The position numbers were made by a program, and so were the translations under genes. Source: DATGMB01 sp035293845 (GTDB lineage Bacteria; Acidobacteriota; Terriglobia; Bryobacterales; Bryobacteraceae). From it: DNA of 35,506 nucleotides. The stretch lies in the NCBI GenBank assembly GCA_035293845.1, contig DATGMB010000241.1, positions 1-35,506 of the forward strand. The letters are read 5' to 3'. Numbering within the stretch: the first letter of the stretch is position 1; each line of letters starts with the position of its first letter. The notes under the pieces were generated by a model. That model searched no databases. It was not told the DNA's origin and saw nothing but the letters and a program-made list of their open reading frames with translations. Of the stretch, positions 24,227 to 31,861 are shown piece after piece.

Positions 24227-27200
24227 ATGTCCCTTGCCAGCAAGTTAGCTTTTCAAGTCGAGCGCGGCGTGCAGTCTCGCGGAATGCAGTTGTACGCGAC
24301 CGGCGCCGTGCGGATCGTTACCTCGGAGCCGAACCACGTCCACGCCAAGGTGAAAGGCGGCCAGACGTACGAGGTCTGCCTGCAATTCCTCTACGGCGAT
24401 CTCGTCGTCTCCTGCGAGTGCGTGTATTTTCACGACACGGGCGTGTGCAAGCACATCTGGGCGGCGATTCTGCAGGCCGATCGCGAGGGTCATCTCCGCG
24501 AGGCGCTGGCGCAAAAGGGACTGCAACTGGTGGAGTCCGAACCGGAAGCATCGCCGGCATCGCGGCTGAAAAAGGCGCGGGTTCCTGAGACGCGCCCCGC
24601 GCGTCCTGCGCCTCCTCCTCCTCCTCCGCCTCCTCCGGCGTGGAGGATCGAGCTTTCGGCCATCCAGAATGAGATGGAGTATGCCCGGGAATCGCGCACG
24701 GCGGGCCTTCCGGAGGGGGCCGAACTGCTGTACATCGTGGATCTGGACGCGTCGCGGACGGTAGGCGCCGTGGTGGTCGAGGTTCGCATGCGCACGCGCA
24801 AGAGGAATGGCGAGTGGTCCGCGCCCAAGGATCTCCGCCTGGCGCCGGAGCAGGTCGCCTACCTTCCCGATCCGCAGGATGTCGAGGCGATGACGCTGCT
24901 GCTGGGCGGACTGCAATCGTACGGCTACAGTTACTCGGGGACGATGCCGTCCGAGGTGCATAAAGCCCTGCCGCCCGCCCTCGCTTTTAAGCTGTTGCCG
25001 CAACTGGCGGTCGGCGGGCGCTTATTTTCGCACCACTACGCCGAGGGCGCGCGCGTGATGGAGCCGCTTGCCTGGGATGGAGGCGAGCCCTGGCGGCTCT
25101 GGCTGGAAGTGCGGCAGGACGAGCGGGACCAGTGGACCATCGCGGGCGTCCTGCGGCGCGGCGAGGAGCGGATGGATCTCGAGGAGCCCAAGCTGCTGCT
25201 CGCCTCCGGACTGCTCGCGGCGCGCGGCGCCCTCGCGCGCTTCGACCACTCGGGCGCTTACGCCTGGGTGCGGCAACTGCGGCAGATGAAGCGCATCCAC
25301 TTTCCCGACCGGGAGCGCGATGCGGCGCTCGCGCAGTTGCTCGAATCGCGCGCGCTGCCGCCCATGGATCTCGACGAGCCCCTGCGCTTCGAGCAGCGCC
25401 AGGGCGCGCCGCGCGCCGGGCTGCGCATCCGCGAGCAGCGGGATTGGAAGGGCACCTATTTCAGCGCCGCGCTGCTGTTCGATTACGGGCGCGGGTGGCT
25501 GCCGGAGAGCGAGGCGGGGCGCGGGTTGTGGTCGCCCGAGGAACGCGTCTACATCCGCCGCGATCCGGAGGCGGAGGCCGCGGCGCGCGGCAAGCTGGAA
25601 GAGCTCGGGATTCGCGAGACTCCGGGCGGCGACCGGCGTCTCGAAACCAAAAACATGCCGCGGGCCGTGCGCGAGCTGATCCATGCCGGCTGGCACGTCG
25701 AAGCCGAGGGAAAGGCGTTCCGGAAACCGGGAGCGTCGCGCGTCGAAGTGACGAGCGGCATCGACTGGTTCGATCTCCAGGCCGAAGTGGATTACGGCGA
25801 CGGCGTCTCGGCCAGCCTGCCGCAGCTCCTGGCGGCGCTGCGGCGCGGCGATACGATGGTGCGGCTGGAAGATGGCACGTTCGGCCTGCTGCCCGAGGAA
25901 TGGCTGCGGAAATTCGCGCCGCTGGCCGGCCTCGGAAGCAACGCCGGCGAGGAAGGGCTGCGCTTCCGGCGCAACCAGGCCGGCCTGCTCGACGCGCTGC
26001 TCGCGGCGCAGCCGGAGGTGCGGGTCGACGAGGTCTTCGCGCGCGTGCGGGAGCGCGTGCGCAGCTTCGACGGCATCCGCGCGGCCGCGCAGCCGGAAGG
26101 ATTCCAGGGCAAGCTGCGCGAGTACCAGCGCGAGGGGCTCGGCTGGATGGAGTTCCTGCGGGAGTTCGGCTTCGGCGGCTGCCTGGCGGATGACATGGGC
26201 GTCGGCAAAACGGCGCAGGTGCTGGCGCTGCTCGAGCACCGGCGCGCGGAGGGCGCGGGCCCCTCGCTGGTCGTCGCGCCGCGGTCCCTGATGTTCAACT
26301 GGCGCGAGGAAGCCGCGCGTTTCACGCCCTGCCTGCGTGTGCTGGAGCACACCGGCGCCGATCGCGACCTGTCGCGCGCGGCGGAGCACCACGTCGTGCT
26401 CACGACCTATGGCACCATGGTGCGGGATGCCGCGGAGCTCGCCGCGATGGAGTTCGATTACATCGTGCTCGATGAGGCCCAGGCCATCAAGAACGCGGCC
26501 ACGGCGTCCGCCAAGGCGGCGCGGCTGCTGCGCGGCCGCCATCGCCTGGCGCTCAGCGGCACCCCCATCGAGAACCATCTGGGCGAGCTGTGGAGCCTGT
26601 TCGAATTTCTCAACCCCGGCATGCTGGGCGAAGCCAAAGTACTGAAGATGGCCGGCGGGCTGGCGCGCAATCCGAGCGAGGAATCGCGGCGCCTGCTGGC
26701 GCACGCGCTGCGGCCGTTTATTCTCCGGCGCACCAAGCAGCAGGTGGCGCGGGAGCTGCCGGAAAAGACCGAGCAGACGGTGCTGTGCGAGCTCGAGCCG
26801 GAGCAGCGCAAGCGCTACGACGAGCTGAAGCGGCACTACCGCGACACCCTCCTCGCGCGGGTCGAGAAGCAGGGCATCAACAAATCGAAGATGCACGTGC
26901 TCGAAGCGCTGCTGCGGCTGCGGCAGGCGGCGTGCCATCCGGGGCTGCTCGATCCCAAACTGGCCGATGCGCCCAGCGCGAAAATCGAAACCCTCATGGC
27001 GCAGTTGCGGGAGGTGCTGGAAGAAGGTCACAAGGCGCTGGTGTTTTCGCAGTTCACCAGCTTGCTGGCGATCGTCCGGGATCACCTCGATGCCGAGCGG
27101 GTGCGCTATGAATACCTGGACGGCCAAACGCGCGACCGCCAGGCCCGCGTGGATGCCTTCCAGAAGGACGAGAACTGCGGCGTATTTCTCATCAGCCTGA

Positions 27201-27481
27201 AGGCGGGCGGCCTGGGATTGAACCTGACTGCGGCGGAGTACGTCTTCCTGCTCGACCCGTGGTGGAACCCGGCGGTGGAGGCGCAGGCGGTCGACCGCGC
27301 GCACCGTATCGGCCAGACCAAGCCGGTGTTCGCGTATCGCCTGATCGCCAAAGACACGGTGGAGGAGAAAGTGCTGGAGCTGCAAAAGAGCAAGCGCGCG
27401 CTCGCCGATGCCATCGTGGGCGAAGATAGCGCCGTGCTGCGCGATTTGAAGCGCGAGGATCTGGAGCTGCTGCTGTCGTGA
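24227..27481 (+). CDS. SWIM zinc-finger SNF2-family ATPase/helicase
   Basis: The 1084-residue protein begins with a SWIM zinc finger, C63-x-C65-x8-C74-x-H76, followed by a run of nine prolines (129-137), a long middle region (about 150-600), and a complete SNF2 motor. Motor motifs are DDMGVGKT with K661, the Walker B-like DEAQ at 749-752, SGTPIENHLGELWSL, and in the second half FSQFTSLLAIV, LISLKAGGLGLNLTAAEYVFLLDPWWNPAVE and QAVDRAHRIGQ. Bacterial proteins of this type are thought to use ATP to move along DNA or remodel nucleoprotein or transcription complexes, related to RapA/HepA. ATG 24227 begins at MSLASKLAFQ; the reading frame is open further up but not protein-like. Its TGA overlaps the GTG start of rpiA. 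Confidence 0.87.
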   Translation: MSLASKLAFQVERGVQSRGMQLYATGAVRIVTSEPNHVHAKVKGGQTYEVCLQFLYGDLVVSCECVYFHDTGVCKHIWAAILQADREGHLREALAQKGLQLVESEPEASPASRLKKARVPETRPARPAPPPPPPPPPAWRIELSAIQNEMEYARESRTAGLPEGAELLYIVDLDASRTVGAVVVEVRMRTRKRNGEWSAPKDLRLAPEQVAYLPDPQDVEAMTLLLGGLQSYGYSYSGTMPSEVHKALPPALAFKLLPQLAVGGRLFSHHYAEGARVMEPLAWDGGEPWRLWLEVRQDERDQWTIAGVLRRGEERMDLEEPKLLLASGLLAARGALARFDHSGAYAWVRQLRQMKRIHFPDRERDAALAQLLESRALPPMDLDEPLRFEQRQGAPRAGLRIREQRDWKGTYFSAALLFDYGRGWLPESEAGRGLWSPEERVYIRRDPEAEAAARGKLEELGIRETPGGDRRLETKNMPRAVRELIHAGWHVEAEGKAFRKPGASRVEVTSGIDWFDLQAEVDYGDGVSASLPQLLAALRRGDTMVRLEDGTFGLLPEEWLRKFAPLAGLGSNAGEEGLRFRRNQAGLLDALLAAQPEVRVDEVFARVRERVRSFDGIRAAAQPEGFQGKLREYQREGLGWMEFLREFGFGGCLADDMGVGKTAQVLALLEHRRAEGAGPSLVVAPRSLMFNWREEAARFTPCLRVLEHTGADRDLSRAAEHHVVLTTYGTMVRDAAELAAMEFDYIVLDEAQAIKNAATASAKAARLLRGRHRLALSGTPIENHLGELWSLFEFLNPGMLGEAKVLKMAGGLARNPSEESRRLLAHALRPFILRRTKQQVARELPEKTEQTVLCELEPEQRKRYDELKRHYRDTLLARVEKQGINKSKMHVLEALLRLRQAACHPGLLDPKLADAPSAKIETLMAQLREVLEEGHKALVFSQFTSLLAIVRDHLDAERVRYEYLDGQTRDRQARVDAFQKDENCGVFLISLKAGGLGLNLTAAEYVFLLDPWWNPAVEAQAVDRAHRIGQTKPVFAYRLIAKDTVEEKVLELQKSKRALADAIVGEDSAVLRDLKREDLELLLS

Positions 27482-28152
27482 ACGCCGAACAGGAGAAACG
27501 CCGGGCGGCCGAGGCTGCGGCGGCACAGGTCGAAGACGGCATGATCGTCGGCCTGGGCAGCGGCACTACAGCCGCGGTGGCGGTCGAAGCGATCGGGCGG
27601 CTCCGGCGGCGCATCCTCGGCATCCCGACTTCGGAGAAGACCGCCGCACTGGCGCGGCAGTGCGGGATCGAGCTGACCACGCTGGCGGCGCATCCGCAGA
27701 TCGACTTGACCATCGACGGCGCCGATGAGATCGAGCGCGGCACGCTCGCGCTGATCAAGGGCCGCGGCGGCGCGCTGCTGCGGGAGAAGATCGTGGCGGC
27801 TTCGAGCCGGCGGCTCGTGATCGTCGCGGATGAAAGCAAAGTGGTGGACCGGCTGAGCGCCGTCGAGCGGCCCATTCCGGTGGAGGTCGTGCCCTTCGGC
27901 TGGGAAACCACCGCCGAACGGCTGCGCGCGCTGGGCGCCGAGCCGAAGCTGCGCGAGGGCTTTCTCACCGATGGCGGCCATTACATCCTGGACTGCCTGT
28001 TTCCCGAAGTGGAATCGCCCGCTGCACTCGCGCCCGAGCTGGACGGCATCGTGGGCGTGGTGGAGCACGGGCTGTTCCTGGGCCTCGCGGACGAGGCGAT
28101 CGTGGCGTTCGAAGACGGCGTGAAGGTGTTGCAATGCGAGCGGCGGTCCTAG
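27478..28152 (+). CDS. rpiA: Ribose-5-phosphate isomerase A
   Basis: The 224-residue protein interconverts ribose-5-phosphate and ribulose-5-phosphate in the pentose phosphate pathway. The family signature is intact: GLGSGTTA near residue 23, D80-G-A-D83-E84, K94 in ALIKGRGGALL and E103 in REKIV, all at the positions of the catalytic site. The start is GTG 27478, overlapping the TGA of the SNF2 gene as GTGA, so its translation probably depends on that upstream gene. Its own stop lies inside the next gene (19-base overlap). Placing a sugar-phosphate enzyme behind a DNA-acting ATPase looks like operon convenience rather than shared function. Confidence 0.92.
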   Translation: MNAEQEKRRAAEAAAAQVEDGMIVGLGSGTTAAVAVEAIGRLRRRILGIPTSEKTAALARQCGIELTTLAAHPQIDLTIDGADEIERGTLALIKGRGGALLREKIVAASSRRLVIVADESKVVDRLSAVERPIPVEVVPFGWETTAERLRALGAEPKLREGFLTDGGHYILDCLFPEVESPAALAPELDGIVGVVEHGLFLGLADEAIVAFEDGVKVLQCERRS

Positions 28153-29096
28153 AGAACGGAAAATTCGCCGTGCGGGACGCGGCTGAGCCGCGGCCGCAAC
28201 CGGGCGAGGTGCTGCTGCGGGTGCGCGCGTGCGGCGTGTGCCGCACGGATCTCCACATCGTCTCGGGCGAGCTGCCCGCGCGCCGGCCGGCCGTGATTCC
28301 CGGCCACCAGATCGTCGGCGAAATCGTGAGCCCGGAGGGCGCCGGCACGCGCGTTGGCGTCTCCTGGATTGGCGGCACGGACGGCACGTGCCCCTATTGC
28401 CGCCGCGGCATGGAGAACCTCTGCGACCAGCCTACGTTCACCGGATATACCGTCAATGGCGGCTACGCCGGGTACGCCGTGGCGCGCGCGGATTTCGTGT
28501 TTCCGCTGCCCGATGCGCTCGATGACCTGCACGCGGCTCCGCTGCTGTGCGCGGGCATCATCGGCTTCCGCAGCCTGCGCGTGGCCGGTGTGGAGCCGGG
28601 CGAGCGCGTCGGCCTGTTCGGTTTCGGCGCATCGGCGCACCTCGCGATCGCCGTGCTCCATGCCTGGAAGTGTCCGGTGTATGTCTCGACGCGCGGAGAA
28701 ACGCACCGCAAGCTCGCCGAATCGCTCGGGGCGGAATGGGCCGGCGGCGAGCACGACCGCCCGCCCGTGCCGCTCGACCGCGCCATCACCTTCGCGCCCA
28801 GCGGCGACGTGGTGGTCGCGGCGCTTTCCAGCCTGCGCAAGGGCGGGGTTGTCGCCATCAATGCGATTCACCTGGACCGCATCCCGCAGTTCGACTACGA
28901 CACGCTGCTGTGGGGCGAGCGCCAGATCCGCAGCGTCGCCAACATGACGCGCCAGGACGCGCGCGACTTTCTCGCGCTTGCGGCGGAGATCCGCCTCCAG
29001 CCGAAAATCACCACGTTCGGGTTGGAGCAGGCCGCCGAAGCGCTGGATGCCGTGCGGCGCGACGCCGTGGATGGCGCGGCGGTGATTACAATTTGA
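28134..29096 (+). CDS. Zinc-dependent alcohol dehydrogenase family protein
   Basis: The 320-residue protein is a medium-chain zinc alcohol dehydrogenase, shorter than the usual 340 residues and matching the TIGR02822-like group. Catalytic zinc ligands are likely C36 (ACGVCRTDLH) and H58 (PGHQIVGE). The cofactor loop is GLFGFGASAHLAIAV near 160-175. The structural-zinc loop normally has four cysteines, but here positions 86, 89 and 97 are Cys while position 83 is Asp (GGTDGTCPYC), so structural zinc may be absent or weakly bound. Start ATG 28134 lies inside rpiA, with 19 bases of overlap. The end overlaps the convergent 63-residue gene by 11 bases. The substrate is unknown. Confidence 0.87.
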   Translation: MRAAVLENGKFAVRDAAEPRPQPGEVLLRVRACGVCRTDLHIVSGELPARRPAVIPGHQIVGEIVSPEGAGTRVGVSWIGGTDGTCPYCRRGMENLCDQPTFTGYTVNGGYAGYAVARADFVFPLPDALDDLHAAPLLCAGIIGFRSLRVAGVEPGERVGLFGFGASAHLAIAVLHAWKCPVYVSTRGETHRKLAESLGAEWAGGEHDRPPVPLDRAITFAPSGDVVVAALSSLRKGGVVAINAIHLDRIPQFDYDTLLWGERQIRSVANMTRQDARDFLALAAEIRLQPKITTFGLEQAAEALDAVRRDAVDGAAVITI

Positions 29097-29277
29097 CTTC
29101 GTCGGGCAGCGGCCCGGCCATGTCCAGCAGCTTTTCGAACAGCTTATCGTAGAGTTCGGCGTAGGACGCGATACTCGGGTCCTTCGCGCGCACCGGCTCG
29201 AACGTGCGGCGCATCTGCCGCACCGCGACCAGCAGCAGTTTCAGTTCGTCCTGGTTGAAGCCGAAGACTTGCGCCAT
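29086..29277 (-). CDS. Small protein of unknown function (63 residues)
   Basis: This 63-residue protein is mostly helical and amphipathic (MAQVFGFNQDELKLLLVAV, then RRTFEPV and YAELYDKLFEKLLDMAG). I do not recognise the family. ATG 29277 lies within the last 37 bases of the upstream membrane-protein gene, and its stop overlaps the convergent alcohol dehydrogenase by 11 bases, so it is squeezed between two genes. The overlap with the gene before it suggests coupled translation as the last gene of the minus-strand operon. A longer form from 29325 would add 16 residues, which look like out-of-frame translation of the overlapping gene. It could be an adaptor or regulator; this is not supported further. 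Confidence 0.6.
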   Translation of the reverse strand: MAQVFGFNQDELKLLLVAVRQMRRTFEPVRAKDPSIASYAELYDKLFEKLLDMAGPLPDEVKL

Positions 29278-31232
29278 AAGAGCATCCAGAGCACAACGCC
29301 GGCCAGGGCGAGGCGGCTCACCCAACAGGCAATGCGCATCTCCGCGCCACCATCATAGCTGAGTTCGACCGTGCAGGGCCCCGCGCAGCGCGGCTCGACG
29401 GCCATCTGACCGAGCGCGTCCGCCCACGTCCGCGCCGGGCGGCCGTTGGCGCGCGCGCGCCATCCGGCATCCCACGTGACCTGCACGGAGAGCAGGTCGG
29501 CGGGCTGCAGGTTGGCTTGAATGACCGCGCTGTGCTGGCTGGTCCAGCGGAAGGAGGCGGCCGGGCGTGCGGGATCGTGCAGGGCGCGGAGGTACGGCGC
29601 GAGCAGCGCCGTATCGTAAGCGGGCGGGCGCACGCGCGGCAGATCGTCGATGCGGACCGCGTGCGCCAGCGACGAAGTGCCGCGCGGCACGGCGTAGATG
29701 ACCTCCGGGCCGCCGCGCCAGATCTCCGTGAGGCCGGTCATTCTCTCGGGATGCGCATAGGGGTGGTACACCTCGTGGCTCGCGGGCCAGTCGCCCACGA
29801 TCGCGTCGCAGCCGAACGCATCCAGCCAGTCGAGCATGACGCGCTGCCGGTCGCCCGCGTAGATCTGATACTGGACGTGTTGCAGGAACGTGTTGCGCAT
29901 GCCGTTATCGAAGCCGCCGTTCAGCATTGCGGTGTCGCTGAACGCGTTCATCCAGAACCCGATGCTGCCCGGCGCGAAAACGCGGCGCCCGGCCATGTGC
30001 GTTCCGAGCCAGGTCGAAATTTCGTATTCGGCTGTCGATCGAATCTCGATGGGCCGCTCCATGTCGCGAGCCATCGAACGCTGGTGCAGAAAAATGGGCA
30101 CGCAGAGCGCAACGAGCGTCACCAGAGCGATCCGCACCGTAGGGGCCGGCCATGGCCGGCCGACAGCCGACAACGCCAGCGCCGCCCCCAGCCAGACCGC
30201 CAGATCCATCTCCAGGTGATATCGCTGGGGCTGTGGCAGCAGGCTGAAGTGGAGCCAATACGAGCCCAATGCGATTCCGCCGGTCCCGTAGAGAAACAGA
30301 GCGGCGAAACGCACCCGCGCATCGAGCCGCAGCCGCCAGCCAATCCACGCCAGCGCGAGGAACGCGGCGCCGAACGCCGCTTCCGCCGCGAGGTTCGGAA
30401 CGAAGCGGCCGCCGACGAACGGCGCGTTGGCGCGAATGGTTGCCACCGTCGATGGCGAGACCCACGGCAGCGCCAGAGCATAGGCATACGCCGCCAGGGC
30501 CGCGGTCCGCGCCAGCCCGCCGTAGGCCGCCACGTACGCTGCCACCGCCACCGCCAGAGCGAAGCCGCCGATCCAGTTGCTCAGGACGGTCGCGGCCATC
30601 GCCAACGCCGCGAGCACGTACCACACGGGCCGGCGCTTTTCCAGCGCGACGTGCAGCAGGCCGATGGCGAGCGCCAGGAAGAGCAGGGAAGTCACATGCG
30701 GCCCTTCGCCGTAGTGGACCAGCGTCTGCAGCCGGCGGGCTGCGAACCAGCCTCCGGCATCGATGCGCACCTCACGCACCAGCAGGCACGAAGGCGAAAT
30801 CAGGGAGTAGAGCAGCGCGCCAACAAACGCCGCCGCGCGGTTGGCTCCGAGGCGCCACGCCGTCCAGAACAGCGCCGCCGGCGCCGCCGCGTAGATAGCC
30901 GCCGTGACCGCGTGATACGCCAGCCCTGTGGAAATGTGGAAAAGCGCTCCCGTTCCGGCGACCGCCAGATGCAGCAGCGGCGGGTAGCTATCGGGGTAGG
31001 GAATGCCGCCGTACCAGAGCGGAAACCAACTCAAATCGGGGAAGTGATCGCGGATGTAGCGCGCCAACCCAATGAACGCGCCTTCGATCGACCCCATCTC
31101 CGTCGAGTAGCCGATGCGAAACAGCGTCGCCGTCAGAAGCGCATTCATCAGGAACAGCGCGGCCGCGAGCGCGGCCGGCCACGCGGCCCTGATCCCCGAT
31201 CTCTGACCCCCGATCCCCGTCTTAGATTCCAT
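29241..31232 (-). CDS. Polytopic membrane protein, glycosyltransferase C-like candidate
   Basis: The 663-residue protein has about 10-12 membrane helices in residues 15-450, and then a soluble region (about 450-640) with a final helix (SRLALAGVVLWMLLW). The first loop holds DHFPDLSWFPLWYGGIPYPDSYPP, an aspartate- and tryptophan-rich periplasmic loop of the type found in GT-C glycosyltransferases and YfhO-like proteins, which use lipid-linked sugars. I therefore read it as a possible lipid-linked glycosyltransferase, but without a defining motif this stays tentative. ATG 31232 overlaps the preceding stop by 11 bases. The protein is followed by the overlapping 63-residue gene. It is the fourth gene of the minus-strand operon that begins with the GWxTD protein. 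Confidence 0.7.
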   Translation of the reverse strand: MESKTGIGGQRSGIRAAWPAALAAALFLMNALLTATLFRIGYSTEMGSIEGAFIGLARYIRDHFPDLSWFPLWYGGIPYPDSYPPLLHLAVAGTGALFHISTGLAYHAVTAAIYAAAPAALFWTAWRLGANRAAAFVGALLYSLISPSCLLVREVRIDAGGWFAARRLQTLVHYGEGPHVTSLLFLALAIGLLHVALEKRRPVWYVLAALAMAATVLSNWIGGFALAVAVAAYVAAYGGLARTAALAAYAYALALPWVSPSTVATIRANAPFVGGRFVPNLAAEAAFGAAFLALAWIGWRLRLDARVRFAALFLYGTGGIALGSYWLHFSLLPQPQRYHLEMDLAVWLGAALALSAVGRPWPAPTVRIALVTLVALCVPIFLHQRSMARDMERPIEIRSTAEYEISTWLGTHMAGRRVFAPGSIGFWMNAFSDTAMLNGGFDNGMRNTFLQHVQYQIYAGDRQRVMLDWLDAFGCDAIVGDWPASHEVYHPYAHPERMTGLTEIWRGGPEVIYAVPRGTSSLAHAVRIDDLPRVRPPAYDTALLAPYLRALHDPARPAASFRWTSQHSAVIQANLQPADLLSVQVTWDAGWRARANGRPARTWADALGQMAVEPRCAGPCTVELSYDGGAEMRIACWVSRLALAGVVLWMLLWRKSSASTRTN

Positions 31233-31854
31233 AGAACCGGGCCGCCGTCCCGCCGAGGATCTGTTCGCGGGTCTCGATGCTCTGCGCTCCGAGCGATTGC
31301 GTGAAAAGGGCGAGCGTGGCTTTCCACGTGAAATCCGGCAGTCCGCCGGGCCAGCCGCTGGCGAACATGAGGCGCGCGGGGCCGAAGAGGCGCAGCGCAT
31401 GCTGCACGGCCATCCGGGGATCGGGGAATTCCCGGAGGCTGCTCAGCTTGCAGCACACGTTCGGAAACCGTGCCGCAGCGTCGAGAAGGCTGGCCCAATC
31501 GGCGCTAAATGGCGCGCCAAGGTCCGCGATCGCGATGCGAAGGTTCGGGTGCGCGGCGGCCAGATCGGGAACGGCGGCGAGGGCGCCGGCAATATCGACA
31601 GGGATGCTCCGCGCTTCCCATTCGCCCCACGGAAGGCCATGGACCTGGGCCACAGAGATGCCGCGGAATTTGGGATGTCTGGCGCAGTCCTCGCACCACT
31701 TCTCCGCCGGAACCACGATGCCGCGCACGAAATCGGGCGCCGGAACGATCGGGCCCGCGAGGATCGACCCCTCGAACCGGTTCCGCTTGAGGATGGTTTC
31801 CAGATGCTCAAGGGTGTAGCGTTCGGAGTAGGAATGTTGCGCGTCGATTCGCAA
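31222..31854 (-). CDS. Amidohydrolase-like TIM-barrel protein, active-site residues lost
   Basis: The 210-residue protein is related to the amidohydrolase 2 family, which usually has 270-300 residues. The framework is recognisable: MRIDAQHSYS, GPARLMFASGWPG, and IAIADLGAP in the middle. The metal and catalytic residues are not: the HxH near the N-terminus is Q6-H7-S8, the His of the DHLG-type motif is D111, and the Asp of GSDWP is G167. I infer that it is not a metal-dependent hydrolase of the usual kind. The start is TTG 31854, 7 bases after the barrel gene's stop, and its own stop overlaps the next gene by 11 bases, so it is part of the operon. There is no good ribosome-binding site. Confidence 0.65.
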   Translation of the reverse strand: MRIDAQHSYSERYTLEHLETILKRNRFEGSILAGPIVPAPDFVRGIVVPAEKWCEDCARHPKFRGISVAQVHGLPWGEWEARSIPVDIAGALAAVPDLAAAHPNLRIAIADLGAPFSADWASLLDAAARFPNVCCKLSSLREFPDPRMAVQHALRLFGPARLMFASGWPGGLPDFTWKATLALFTQSLGAQSIETREQILGGTAARFYGI

Positions 31855-31861
31855 GGAAAGG

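Noticed and set aside
24611..24637. CCT/CCG repeat as a minisatellite
   Set aside because: It encodes an in-frame nine-proline linker within the SNF2 protein, so it is coding, though slippage-prone.
25022..27526. 834-codon open frame on the minus strand opposite the SNF2 gene
   Set aside because: Same reason; the plus strand encodes a full SNF2 motor with all motifs.
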